Assembly: GCA_963576565.1 (NCBI GenBank)
Contig: OY755046.1
Location: 71,603,719-71,667,718 of the forward strand
Direction of reading: 5' to 3'
Origin: Aspidapion aeneum
Taxonomy: Eukaryota > Arthropoda > Insecta > Coleoptera > Brentidae
Length of the DNA stretch: 64,000 nucleotides
The notes below the pieces were generated by a model. That model was not told the DNA's origin. It did no database searches and saw only the letters and a program-made list of their open reading frames with translations. A program made the translations under genes and the position numbers. This document shows, one piece after another, positions 43,101 through 58,100 of the stretch (the first letter of the stretch is position 1; each line of letters starts with the position of its first letter).

Positions 43101-46100
43101 GGTCTTATGGGATTCCCTACCCTAAAATTCGCTAAATGACGTTTTTCCGAAGCTTAACTCAGGGTGAGGTTTTTTCGTATCTCTATGGCCCCACCATACT
43201 GCAACTCGGTGCTTTTGTTGATAAACTGTATAGTTTTTAAAATATGAATTTTCAAAGTTTGGCCATTTGGGTCTTATGGGATTCCCTACCCTAAAATTCG
43301 CTAAATGACGTTTTTCCGAAGCTTAACTCAGAGTGTGGTTTTTTCGCATCTCTATGGCCCTACCATATTGCAACTCTGTGCTTTTGTTGATAAACTGTAT
43401 AGTTTTCAAAATATGAATTTTCAAAGTTTGGCCATTTTGGTCTTATGGGATTCCCTACCCTAAAATTCGCTAAATGACGTTTTTCCGAATCTTAACTCAG
43501 GGTGAGGTTTTTTCGCATCTCTATGGCCCCACTATACTGCAACTCGGTGCTTTTGTTGATAAACTGTATAGTTTTTAAAATATGAATTTTCAAAGTTTGG
43601 CCATTTGGGTCTTATGGGATTCCCTACCCTAAAATTCGCTAAATGACGTTTTTCCGAAGCTTAACTCAGAGTGTGGTTTTTTCGCATCTCTATGGCCCTA
43701 CCATATTGCAACTCTGTGCTTTTGTTGATAAACTGTATAGTTTTCAAAATATGAATTTTCAAAGTTTGGCCATTTTGGTCTTATGGGATTCCCTACCCTA
43801 AAATTCGCTAAATGACGTTTTTCCGAAGCTTAACTCAGGGTGAGGTTTTTTCGCATCTCTATGGCCCCACTATACTGCAACTCGGTGCTTTTGTTGATAA
43901 ACTGTATAGTTTTCAAAATATGAATTTTCAAAGTTTGGCCATTTTGGTCTTATGGGATTCCCTACCCTAAAATTCGCTAAATGACGTTTTTCCGAAGCTT
44001 AACTCAGGGTGAGGTTTTTTCGCATCTCTATGGCCCCACTATACTGCAACTCGGTGCTTTTGTTGATAAACTGTATAGTTTTTAAAATATGAATTTTCAA
44101 AGTTTGGCCATTTGGGTCTTATGGGATTCCCTACCCTAAAATTCGCTAAATGACGTTTTTCCGAAGCTTAACTCAGAGTGTGGTTTTTTCGCATCTCTAT
44201 GGCCCTACCATATTGCAACTCTGTGCTTTTGTTGATAAACTGTATAGTTTTCAAAATATGAATTTTCAAAGTTTGGCCATTTTGGTCTTATGGGATTCCC
44301 TACCCTAAAATTCGCTAAATGACGTTTTTCCGAATCTTAACTCAGGGTGAGGTTTTTTCGCATCTCTATGGCCCCACTATACTGCAACTCGGTGCTTTTG
44401 TTGATAAACTGTATAGTTTTTAAAATATGAATTTTCAAAGTTTGGCCATTTGGGTCTTATGGGATTCCCTACCCTAAAATTCGCTAAATGACGTTTTTCC
44501 GAAGCTTAACTCAGAGTGTGGTTTTTTCGCATCTCTATGGCCCTACCATATTGCAACTCTGTGCTTTTGTTGATAAACTGTATAGTTTTCAAAATATGAA
44601 TTTTCAAAGTTTGGCCATTTTGGTCTTATGGGATTCCCTACCCTAAAATTCGCTAAATGACGTTTTTCCGAAGCTTAACTCAGGGTGAGGTTTTTTCGCA
44701 TCTCTATGGCCCCACTATACTGCAACTCGGTGCTTTTGTTGATAAACTGTATAGTTTTCAAAATATGAATTTTCAAAGTTTGGCCATTTTGGTCTTATGG
44801 GATTCCCTACCCTAAAATTCGCTAAATGACGTTTTTCCGAAGCTTAACTCAGGGTGAGGTTTTTTCGCATCTCTATGGCTCCACTATACTGCAACTCGGT
44901 GCTTTTGTTGATAAACTGTATAGTTTTTAAAATATGAATTTTCAAAGTTTGGCCATTTGGGTCTTATGGGATTCCCTACCCTAAAATTCGCTAAATGACG
45001 TTTTTCCGAAGCTTAACTCAGAGTGTGGTTTTTTCGCATCTCTATGGCCCTACCATATTGCAACTCTGTGCTTTTGTTGATAAACTGTATAGTTTTCAAA
45101 ATATGAATTTTCAAAGTTTGGCCATTTTGGTCTTATGGGATTCCCTACCCTAAAATTCGCTAAATGACGTTTTTCCGAAGCTTAACTCAGAGTGTGGTTT
45201 TTTCGCATCTCTATGGCCCTACCATATTGCAACTCTGTGCTTTTGTTGATAAACTGTATAGTTTTCAAAATATGAATTTTCAAAGTTTGGCCATTTTGGT
45301 CTTATGGGATTCCCTACCCTAAAATTCGCTAAATGACGTTTTTCCGAAGCTTAACTCAGGGTGAGGTTTTTTCGCATCTCTATGGCCCCACTATACTGCA
45401 ACTCGGTGCTTTTGTTGATAAACTGTATAGTTTTCAAAATATGAATTTTCAAAGTTTGGCCATTTTGGTCTTATGGGATTCCCTACCCTAAAATTCGCTA
45501 AATGACGTTTTTCCGAAGCTTAACTCAGAGTGTGGTTTTTTCGCATCTCTATGGCCCTACCATATTGCAACTCTGTGCTTTTGTTGATAAACTGTATAGT
45601 TTTCAAAATATGAATTTTCAAAGTTTGGCCATTTTGGTCTTATGGGATTCCCTACCCTAAAATTCGCTAAATGACGTTTTTCCGAATCTTAACTCAGGGT
45701 GAGGTTTTTTCGCATCTCTATGGCCCCACTATACTGCAACTCGGTGCTTTTGTTGATAAACTGTATAGTTTTTAAAATATGAATTTTCAAAGTTTGGCCA
45801 TTTGGGTCTTATGGGATTCCCTACCCTAAAATTCGCTAAATGACGTTTTTCCGAAGCTTAACTCAGAGTGTGGTTTTTTCGCATCTCTATGGCCCTACCA
45901 TATTGCAACTCTGTGCTTTTGTTGATAAACTGTATAGTTTTCAAAATATGAATTTTCAAAGTTTGGCCATTTTGGTCTTATGGGATTCCCTACCCTAAAA
46001 TTCGCTAAATGACGTTTTTCCGAAGCTTAACTCAGGGTGAGGTTTTTTCGCATCTCTATGGCCCCACTATACTGCAACTCGGTGCTTTTGTTGATAAACT

Positions 46101-49100
46101 GTATAGTTTTCAAAATATGAATTTTCAAAGTTTGGCCATTTTGGTCTTATGGGATTCCCTACCCTAAAATTCGCTAAATGACGTTTTTCCGAAGCTTAAC
46201 TCAGGGTGAGGTTTTTTCGCATCTCTATGGCCCCACTATACTGCAACTCGGTGCTTTTGTTGATAAACTGTATAGTTTTTAAAATATGAATTTTCAAAGT
46301 TTGGCCATTTGGGTCTTATGGGATTCCCTACCCTAAAATTCGCTAAATGACGTTTTTCCGAAGCTTAACTCAGAGTGTGGTTTTTTCGCATCTCTATGGC
46401 CCTACCATATTGCAACTCTGTGCTTTTGTTGATAAACTGTATAGTTTTCAAAATATGAATTTTCAAAGTTTGGCCATTTTGGTCTTATGGGATTCCCTAC
46501 CCTAAAATTCGCTAAATGACGTTTTTCCGAATCTTAACTCAGGGTGTGGTTTTTTCGCATCTCTATGGCCCCACCATACTGCAACTCGGTGCTTTTGTTG
46601 ATAAACTGTATAGTTTTTAAAATATAAATTTTCAAAGTTTGGCCATTTGGGTCTTATGGGATTTCCTACCCTAAAATTCGCTAAATGACGTTTTTCCGAA
46701 TCTTAACTCAGGGTGTAGTTTTTTCGCATCTCTATGGCCCCACCATACTGCAACTCGGTGCTTTTGTTGATAAACGGTATAGTTTTTAAAATATGAATTT
46801 TCAAAGTTTGGCGATTTTGGTCTTATGGGATTTCCTACCCTAAAATTCGCTAAATGACGTTTTTCCGAATGTTAACTCAGGATATGGTTTTTTCGTATCT
46901 CTATGGCCCCACCATACTGCAACTCGGTGCTTTTGTTGATAAACTGTATAGTTTTTAAAATATGAATTTTCAAAGTTTGGCGATTTTGGTCTTATGGGAT
47001 TCCCTACCCTAAAATTCGCTAAATGACGTTTTTCCGAAGCTTAACTCAGAGTGTGGTTTTTTCGCATCTCTATGGCCCTACCATATTGCAACTCTGTGCT
47101 TTTGTTGATAAACTGTATAGTTTTCAAAATATGAATTTTCAAAGTTTGGCCATTTTGGTCTTATGGGATTCCCTACCCTAAAATTCGCTAAATGACGTTT
47201 TTCCGAATCTTAACTCAGGGTGAGGTTTTTTCGCATCTCTATGGCCCCACTATACTGCAACTCGGTGCTTTTGTTGATAAACTGTATAGTTTTTAAAATA
47301 TGAATTTTCAAAGTTTGGCCATTTGGGTCTTATGGGATTCCCTACCCTAAAATTCGCTAAATGACGTTTTTCCGAAGCTTAACTCAGAGTGTGGTTTTTT
47401 CGCATCTCTATGGCCCTACCATATTGCAACTCTGTGCTTTTGTTGATAAACTGTATAGTTTTCAAAATATGAATTTTCAAAGTTTGGCCATTTTGGTCTT
47501 ATGGGATTCCCTACCCTAAAATTCGCTAAATGACGTTTTTCCGAATCTTAACTCAGGGTGAGGTTTTTTCGCATCTCTATGGCCCCACTATACTGCAACT
47601 CGGTGCTTTTGTTGATAAACTGTATAGTTTTTAAAATATGAATTTTCAAAGTTTGGCCATTTGGGTCTTATGGGATTCCCTACCCTAAAATTCGCTAAAT
47701 GACGTTTTTCCGAAGCTTAACTCAGAGTGTGGTTTTTTCGCATCACTATGGCCCTACCATATTGCAACTCTGTGCTTTTGTTGATAAACTGTATAGTTTT
47801 CAAAATATGAATTTTCAAAGTTTGGCCATTTTGGTCTTATGGGATTCCCTACCCTAAAATTCGCTAAATGACGTTTTTCCGAAGCTTAACTCAGGGTGAG
47901 GTTTTTTCGCATCTCTATGGCCCCACTATACTGCAACTCGGTGCTTTTGTTGATAAACTGTATAGTTTTCAAAATATGAATTTTCAAAGTTTGGCCATTT
48001 TGGTCTTATGGGATTCCCTACCCTAAAATTCGCTAAATGACGTTTTTCCGAAGCTTAACTCAGGGTGAGGTTTTTTCGCATCTCTATGGCCCCACTATAC
48101 TGCAACTCGGTGCTTTTGTTGATAAACTGTATAGTTTTTAAAATATGAATTTTCAAAGTTTGGCCATTTGGGTCTTATGGGATTCCCTACCCTAAAATTC
48201 GCTAAATGACGTTTTTCCGAAGCTTAACTCAGAGTGTGGTTTTTTCGCATCTCTATGGCCCTACCATATTGCAACTCTGTGCTTTTGTTGATAAACTGTA
48301 TAGTTTTCAAAATATGAATTTTCAAAGTTTGGCCATTTTGGTCTTATGGGATTCCCTACCCTAAAATTCGCTAAATGACGTTTTTCCGAAGCTTAACTCA
48401 GGGTGAGGTTTTTTCGCATCTCTATGGCCCCACTATACTGCAACTCGGTGCTTTTGTTGATAAACTGTATAGTTTTTAAAATATGAATTTTCAAAGTTTG
48501 GCGATTTTGGTCTTATGGGATTTCCTACCCTAAAATTCGCTAAATGACGTTTTTCCGAATGTTAACTCAGGATATGGTTTTTTCGTATCTCTATGGCCCC
48601 ACCATACTGCAACTCGGTGCTTTTGTTGATAAACTGTATAGTTTTTAAAATATGAATTTTCAAAGTTTGGCGATTTTGGTCTTATGGGATTCCCTACCCT
48701 AAAATTCGCTAAATGACGTTTTTCCGAAGCTTAACTCAGGGTGAGGTTTTTTCGCATCTCTATGGCCCCACTATACTGCAACTCGGTGCTTTTGTTGATA
48801 AACTGTATAGTTTTTAAAATATGAATTTTCAAAGTTTGGCCATTTGGGTCTTATGGGATTCCCTACCCTAAAATTCGCTAAATGACGTTTTTCCGAAGCT
48901 TAACTCAGAGTGTGGTTTTTTCGCATCTCTATGGCCCTACCATATTGCAACTCTGTGCTTTTGTTGATAAACTGTATAGTTTTCAAAATATGAATTTTCA
49001 AAGTTTGGCCATTTTGGTCTTATGGGATTCCCTACCCTAAAATTCGCTAAATGACGTTTTTCCGAATCTTAACTCAGGGTGAGGTTTTTTCGCATCTCTA

Positions 49101-52100
49101 TGGCCCCACTATACTGCAACTCGGTGCTTTTGTTGATAAACTGTATAGTTTTTAAAATATGAATTTTCAAAGTTTGGCCATTTGGGTCTTATGGGATTCC
49201 CTACCCTAAAATTCGCTAAATGACGTTTTTCCGAAGCTTAACTCAGAGTGTGGTTTTTTCGCATCTCTATGGCCCTACCATATTGCAACTCTGTGCTTTT
49301 GTTGATAAACTGTATAGTTTTCAAAATATGAATTTTCAAAGTTTGGCCATTTTGGTCTTATGGGATTCCCTACCCTAAAATTCGCTAAATGACGTTTTTC
49401 CGAAGCTTAACTCAGGGTGAGGTTTTTTCGCATCTCTATGGCCCCACTATACTGCAACTCGGTGCTTTTGTTGATAAACTGTATAGTTTTCAAAATATGA
49501 ATTTTCAAAGTTTGGCCATTTTGGTCTTATGGGATTCCCTACCCTAAAATTCGCTAAATGACGTTTTTCCGAAGCTTAACTCAGGGTGAGGTTTTTTCGC
49601 ATCTCTATGGCCCCACTATACTGCAACTCGGTGCTTTTGTTGATAAACTGTATAGTTTTTAAAATATGAATTTTCAAAGTTTGGCCATTTGGGTCTTATG
49701 GGATTCCCTACCCTAAAATTCGCTAAATGACGTTTTTCCGAAGCTTAACTCAGAGTGTGGTTTTTTCGCATCTCTATGGCCCTACCATATTGCAACTCTG
49801 TGCTTTTGTTGATAAACTGTATAGTTTTCAAAATATGAATTTTCAAAGTTTGGCCATTTTGGTCTTATGGGATTCCCTACCCTAAAATTCGCTAAATGAC
49901 GTTTTTCCGAATCTTAACTCAGGGTGAGGTTTTTTCGCATCTCTATGGCCCCACTATACTGCAACTCGGTGCTTTTGTTGATAAACTGTATAGTTTTTAA
50001 AATATGAATTTTCAAAGTTTGGCGATTTTGGTCTTATGGGATTTCCTACCCTAAAATTCGCTAAATGACGTTTTTCCGAATGTTAACTCAGGATATGGTT
50101 TTTTCGTATCTCTATGGCCCCACCATACTGCAACTCGGTGCTTTTGTTGATAAACTGTATAGTTTTTAAAATATGAATTTTCAAAGTTTGGCGATTTTGG
50201 TCTTATGGGATTCCCTACCCTAAAATTCGCTAAATGACGTTTTTTCGAAGCTTAACTCAGAGTGTGGTTTTTTCGCATCTCTATGGCCCTACCATATTGC
50301 AACTCTGTGCTTTTGTTGATAAACTGTATAGTTTTCAAAATATGAATTTTCAAAGTTTGGCCATTTTGGTCTTATGGGATTCCCTACCCTAAAATTCGCT
50401 AAATGACGTTTTTCCGAATCTTAACTCAGGGTGAGGTTTTTTCGCATCTCTATGGCCCCACTATACTGCAGCTCGGTGCTTTTGTTGATAAACTGTATAG
50501 TTTTTAAAATATGAATTTTCAAAGTTTGGCCATTTGGGTCTTATGGGATTCCCTACCCTAAAATTCGCTAAATGACGTTTTTCCGAATCTTAACTCAGGG
50601 TGAGGTTTTTTCGCATCTCTATGGCCCCACCATACTGCAACTCGGTGCTTTTGTTGATAAACTGTATAGTTTTTAAAATATGAATTTTCAAAGTTTGGCG
50701 ATTTTGGTCTTATGGGATTTCCTACCCTAAAATTCGCTAAATGACGTTTTTCCGAATGTTAACTCAGGATATGGTTTTTTCGTATCTCTATGGCCCCACC
50801 ATACTGCAACTCGGTGCTTTTGTTGATAAACTGTATAGTTTTTAAAATATGAATTTTCAAAGTTTGGCGATTTTGGTCTTATGGGATTCCCTACCCTAAA
50901 ATTCGCTAAATGACGTTTTTCCGAAGCTTAACTCAGGGTGAGGTTTTTTCGCATCTCTATGGCCCCACTATACTGCAACTCGGTGCTTTTGTTGATAAAC
51001 TGTATAGTTTTTAAAATATGAATTTTCAAAGTTTGGCCATTTGGGTCTTATGGGATTCCCTACCCTAAAATTCGCTAAATGACGTTTTTCCGAAGCTTAA
51101 CTCAGGGTGAGGTTTTTTCGCATCTCTATGGCCCCACTATACTGCAACTCGGTGCTTTTGTTGATAAACTGTATAGTTTTTAAAATATGAATTTTCAAAG
51201 TTTGGCGATTTTGGTCTTATGGGATTTCCTACCCTAAAATTCGCTAAATGACGTTTTTCCGAATGTTAACTCAGGATATGGTTTTTTCGTATCTCTATGG
51301 CCCCACCATACTGCAACTCGGTGCTTTTGTTGATAAACTGTATAGTTTTTAAAATATGAATTTTCAAAGTTTGGCGATTTTGGTCTTATGGGATTCCCTA
51401 CCCTAAAATTCGCTAAATGACGTTTTTCCGAAGCTTAACTCAGGGTGAGGTTTTTTCGCATCTCTATGGCCCCACTATACTGCAACTCGGTGCTTTTGTT
51501 GATAAACTGTATAGTTTTTAAAATATGAATTTTCAAAGTTTGGCCATTTGGGTCTTATGGGATTCCCTACCCTAAAATTCGCTAAATGACGTTTTTCCGA
51601 AGCTTAACTCAGAGTGTGGTTTTTTCGCATCTCTATGGCCCTACCATATTGCAACTCTGTGCTTTTGTTGATAAACTGTATAGTTTTCAAAATATGAATT
51701 TTCAAAGTTTGGCCATTTTGGTCTTATGGGATTCCCTACCCTAAAATTCGCTAAATGACGTTTTTCCGAATCTTAACTCAGGGTGAGGTTTTTTCGCATC
51801 TCTATGGCCCCACTATACTGCAACTCGGTGCTTTTGTTGATAAACTGTATAGTTTTTAAAATATGAATTTTCAAAGTTTGGCCATTTGGGTCTTATGGGA
51901 TTCCCTACCCTAAAATTCGCTAAATGACGTTTTTCCGAAGCTTAACTCAGAGTGTGGTTTTTTCGCATCTCTATGGCCCTACCATATTGCAACTCTGTGC
52001 TTTTGTTGATAAACTGTATAGTTTTCAAAATATGAATTTTCAAAGTTTGGCCATTTTGGTCTTATGGGATTCCCTACCCTAAAATTCGCTAAATGACGTT

Positions 52101-55100
52101 TTTCCGAAGCTTAACTCAGGGTGAGGTTTTTTCGCATCTCTATGGCCCCACTATACTGCAACTCGGTGCTTTTGTTGATAAACTGTATAGTTTTCAAAAT
52201 ATGAATTTTCAAAGTTTGGCCATTTTGGTCTTATGGGATTCCCTACCCTAAAATTCGCTAAATGACGTTTTTCCGAAGCTTAACTCAGGGTGAGGTTTTT
52301 TCGCATCTCTATGGCCCCACTATACTGCAACTCGGTGCTTTTGTTGATAAACTGTATAGTTTTTAAAATATGAATTTTCAAAGTTTGGCCATTTGGGTCT
52401 TATGGGATTCCCTACCCTAAAATTCGCTAAATGACGTTTTTCCGAAGCTTAACTCAGAGTGTGGTTTTTTCGCATCTCTATGGCCCTACCATATTGCAAC
52501 TCTGTGCTTTTGTTGATAAACTGTATAGTTTTCAAAATATGAATTTTCAAAGTTTGGCCATTTTGGTCTTATGGGATTCCCTACCCTAAAATTCGCTAAA
52601 TGACGTTTTTCCGAATCTTAACTCAGGGTGAGGTTTTTTCGCATCTCTATGGCCCCACTATACTGCAACTCGGTGCTTTTGTTGATAAACGGTATAGTTT
52701 TTAAAATATGAATTTTCAAAGTTTGGCGATTTTGGTCTTATGGGATTTCCTACCCTAAAATTCGCTAAATGACGTTTTTCCGAATGTTAACTCAGGATAT
52801 GGTTTTTTCGTATCTCTATGGCCCCACCATACTGCAACTCGGTGCTTTTGTTGATAAACTGTATAGTTTTTAAAATATGAATTTTCAAAGTTTGGCGATT
52901 TTGGTCTTATGGGATTCCCTACCCTAAAATTCGCTAAATGACGTTTTTTCGAAGCTTAACTCAGAGTGTGGTTTTTTCGCATCTCTATGGCCCTACCATA
53001 TTGCAACTCTGTGCTTTTGTTGATAAACTGTATAGTTTTCAAAATATGAATTTTCAAAGTTTGGCCATTTTGGTCTTATGGGATTCCCTACCCTAAAATT
53101 CGCTAAATGACGTTTTTCCGAATCTTAACTCAGGGTGAGGTTTTTTCGCATCTCTATGGCCCCACTATACTGCAGCTCGGTGCTTTTGTTGATAAACTGT
53201 ATAGTTTTTAAAATATGAATTTTCAAAGTTTGGCCATTTGGGTCTTATGGGATTCCCTACCCTAAAATTCGCTAAATGACGTTTTTCCGAATCTTAACTC
53301 AGGGTGAGGTTTTTTCGCATCTCTATGGCCCCACCATACTGCAACTCGGTGCTTTTGTTGATAAACTGTATAGTTTTTAAAATATGAATTTTCAAAGTTT
53401 GGCGATTTTGGTCTTATGGGATTTCCTACCCTAAAATTCGCTAAATGACGTTTTTCCGAATCTTAACTCAGGGTGTAGTTTTTTCGCATCTCTATGGCCC
53501 CACCATACTGCAACTCGGTGCTTTTGTTGATAAACTGTATAGTTTTTAAAATATGAATTTTCAAAGTTTGGCGATTTTGGTCTTATGGGATTCCCTACCC
53601 TGAAATTCGCTAAATGACGTTTTTCCGAATCTTAACTCAGGGTGTAGTTTTTTCGCATCTCTATGGCCCCAGCATACTGCAACTCGGTGCTTTTGTTGAT
53701 AAACTGTATAGTTTTTAAAATATGAATTTTCAAAGTTTGGCCATTTTGGTCTTATGGGATTCCCTACCCTAAAATTCGCTAAATGACGTTTTTCCGAAGC
53801 TTAACTCAGGGTGAGGTTTTTTCGCATCTCTATGGCCCCACTATACTGCAACTCGGTGCTTTTGTTGATAAACTGTATAGTTTTTAAAATATGAATTTTC
53901 AAAGTTTGGCCATTTGGGTCTTATGGGATTCCCTACCCTAAAATTCGCTAAATGACGTTTTTCCGAAGCTTAACTCAGAGTGTGGTTTTTTCGCATCTCT
54001 ATGGCCCTACCATATTGCAACTCTGTGCTTTTGTTGATAAACTGTATAGTTTTCAAAATATGAATTTTCAAAGTTTGGCCATTTTGGTCTTATGGGATTC
54101 CCTACCCTAAAATTCGCTAAATGACGTTTTTCCGAATCTTAACTCAGGGTGAGGTTTTTTCGCATCTCTATGGCCCCACCATACTGCAACTCGGTGCTTT
54201 TGTTGATAAACTGTATAGTTTTTAAAATATGAATTTTCAAAGTTTGGCGATTTTGGTCTTATGGGATTCCCTACCCTGAAATTCGCTAAATGACGTTTTT
54301 CCGAATCTTAACTCAGGGTGTAGTTTTTTCGCATCTCTATGGCCCCAGCATACTGCAACTCGGTGCTTTTGTTGATAAACTGTATAGTTTTTAAAATATG
54401 AATTTTCAAAGTTTGGCCATTTGGGTCTTATGGGATTCCCTACCCTAAAATTCGCTAAATGACGTTTTTCCGAATCTTAACTCAGGGTGAGGTTTTTTCG
54501 CATCTCTATGGCCCCACCATACTGCAACTCGGTGCTTTTGTTGATAAACTGTATAGTTTTTAAAATATGAATTTTCAAAGTTTGGCGATTTTGGTCTTAT
54601 GGGATTCCCTACCCTGAAATTCGCTAAATGACGTTTTTCCGAATCTTAACTCAGGGTGTAGTTTTTTCGCATCTCTATGGCCCCAGCATACTGCAACTCG
54701 GTGCTTTTGTTGATAAACTGTATAGTTTTTAAAATATGAATTTTCAAAGTTTGGCCATTTTGGTCTTATGGGATTCCCTACCCTAAAATTCGCTAAATGA
54801 CGTTTTTCCGAATCTTAACTCAGGGTGTAGTTTTTTCGCATCTCTATGGCCCCAGCATACTGCAACTCGGTGCTTTTGTTGATAAACTGTATAATTTTTA
54901 AAATATGAATTTTCAAAGTTTGGCTATTTTGGTCTTATGGGATTCCCTACCCTAAAATTCGCTAAATGACGTTTTTCCGAATCTTAACTCAGGATGTGGT
55001 TTTTTCGCATCTCTATGGCCCCAGCATACTGCAACTCGGTGCTTTTGTTGATAAACTGTATAGTTTTTAAAATATGAATTTTCAAAGTTTGGCCATTTTG

Positions 55101-58100
55101 GTCTTATGGGATTCCCTACCCTAAAATTCGCTAAATGACGTTTTTCCGAAGCTTAACTCAGGGTGAGGTTTTTTCGCATCTCTATGGCCCCACTATACTG
55201 CAACTCGGTGCTTTTGTTGATAAACTGTATAGTTTTTAAAATATGAATTTTCAAAGTTTGGCCATTTGGGTCTTATGGGATTCCCTACCCTAAAATTCGC
55301 TAAATGACGTTTTTCCGAAGCTTAACTCAGAGTGTGGTTTTTTCGCATCTCTATGGCCCTACCATATTGCAACTCTGTGCTTTTGTTGATAAACTGTATA
55401 GTTTTCAAAATATGAATTTTCAAAGTTTGGCCATTTTGGTCTTATGGGATTCCCTACCCTAAAATTCGCTAAATGACGTTTTTCCGAATCTTAACTCAGG
55501 GTGAGGTTTTTTCGCATCTCTATGGCCCCACTATACTGCAACTCGGTGCTTTTGTTGATAAACGGTATAGTTTTTAAAATATGAATTTTCAAAGTTTGGC
55601 GATTTTGGTCTTATGGGATTTCCTACCCTAAAATTCGCTAAATGACGTTTTTCCGAATGTTAACTCAGGATATGGTTTTTTCGTATCTCTATGGCCCCAC
55701 TATACTGCAACTCGGTGCTTTTGTTGATAAACTGTATAGTTTTTAAAATATGAATTTTCAAAGTTTGGCCATTTGGGTCTTATGGGATTCCCTACCCTAA
55801 AATTCGCTAAATGACGTTTTTCCGAAGCTTAACTCAGAGTGTGGTTTTTTCGCATCTCTATGGCCCTACCATATTGCAACTCTGTGCTTTTGTTGATAAA
55901 CTGTATAGTTTTCAAAATATGAATTTTCAAAGTTTGGCCATTTTGGTCTTATGGGATTCCCTACCCTAAAATTCGCTAAATGACGTTTTTCCGAATCTTA
56001 ACTCAGGGTGAGGTTTTTTCGCATCTCTATGGCCCCACTATACTGCAACTCGGTGCTTTTGTTGATAAACTGTATAGTTTTTAAAATATGAATTTTCAAA
56101 GTTTGGCCATTTGGGTCTTATGGGATTCCCTACCCTAAAATTCGCTAAATGACGTTTTTCCGAAGCTTAACTCAGAGTGTGGTTTTTTCGCATCTCTATG
56201 GCCCTACCATATTGCAACTCTGTGCTTTTGTTGATAAACTGTATAGTTTTTAAAATATGAATTTTCAAAGTTTGGCCATTTGGGTCTTATGGGATTCCCT
56301 ACCCTAAAATTCGCTAAATGACGTTTTTCCGAAGCTTAACTCAGAGTGTGGTTTTTTCGCATCTCTATGGCCCTACCATATTGCAACTCTGTGCTTTTGT
56401 TGATAAACTGTATAGTTTTCAAAATATGAATTTTCAAAGTTTGGCCATTTTGGTCTTATGGGATTCCCTACCCTAAAATTCGCTAAATGACGTTTTTCCG
56501 AATCTTAACTCAGGGTGAGGTTTTTTCGCATCTCTATGGCCCCACTATACTGCAACTCGGTGCTTTTGTTGATAAACTGTATAGTTTTTAAAATATGAAT
56601 TTTCAAAGTTTGGCCATTTGGGTCTTATGGGATTCCCTACCCTAAAATTCGCTAAATGACGTTTTTCCGAAGCTTAACTCAGAGTGTGGTTTTTTCGCAT
56701 CTCTATGGCCCTACCATATTGCAACTCTGTGCTTTTGTTGATAAACTGTATAGTTTTTAAAATATGAATTTTCAAAGTTTGGCCATTTGGGTCTTATGGG
56801 ATTCCCTACCCTAAAATTCGCTAAATGACGTTTTTCCGAAGCTTAACTCAGAGTGTGGTTTTTTCGCATCTCTATGGCCCCACTATACTGCAACTCGGTG
56901 CTTTTGTTGATAAACTGTATAGTTTTTAAAATATGAATTTTCAAAGTTTGGCCATTTGGGTCTTATGGGATTCCCTACCCTAAAATTCGCTAAATGACGT
57001 TTTTCCGAAGCTTAACTCAGAGTGTGGTTTTTTCGCATCTCTATGGCCCTACCATATTGCAACTCTGTGCTTTTGTTGATAAACTGTATAGTTTTCAAAA
57101 TATGAATTTTCAAAGTTTGGCCATTTTGGTCTTATGGGATTCCCTACCCTAAAATTCGCTAAATGACGTTTTTCCGAATCTTAACTCAGGGTGAGGTTTT
57201 TTCGCATCTCTATGGCCCCACTATACTGCAACTCGGTGCTTTTGTTGATAAACTGTATAGTTTTTAAAATATGAATTTTCAAAGTTTGGCCATTTGGGTC
57301 TTATGGGATTCCCTACCCTAAAATTCGCTAAATGACGTTTTTCCGAAGCTTAACTCAGAGTGTGGTTTTTTCGCATCTCTATGGCCCTACCATATTGCAA
57401 CTCTGTGCTTTTGTTGATAAACTGTATAGTTTTCAAAATATGAATTTTCAAAGTTTGGCCATTTTGGTCTTATGGGATTCCCTACCCTAAAATTCGCTAA
57501 ATGACGTTTTTCCGAATCTTAACTCAGGGTGAGGTTTTTTCGCATCTCTATGGCCCCACCATACTGCAACTCGGTGCTTTTGTTGATAAACTGTATAGTT
57601 TTTAAAATATGAATTTTCAAAGTTTGGCGATTTTGGTCTTATGGGATTTCCTACCCTAAAATTCGCTAAATGACGTTTTTCCGAATCTTAACTCAGGGTG
57701 TAGTTTTTTCGCATCTCTATGGCCCCACCATACTGCAACTCGGTGCTTTTGTTGATAAACTGTATAGTTTTTAAAATATGAATTTTCAAAGTTTGGCGAT
57801 TTTGGTCTTATGGGATTCCCTACCCTAAAATTCGCTAAATGACGTTTTTCCGAATCTTAACTCAGGGTGTAGTTTTTTCGCATCTCTATGGCCCCAGCAT
57901 ACTGCAACTCGGTGCTTTTGTTGATAAACTGTATAGTTTTTAAAATATGAATTTTCAAAGTTTGGCCATTTTGGTCTTATGGGATTCCCTACCCTAAAAT
58001 TCGCTAAATGACGTTTTTCCGAATCTTAACTCAGGGTGAGGTTTTTTCGCATCTCTATGGCCCCACTATACTGCAACTCGGTGCTTTTGTTGATAAACTG

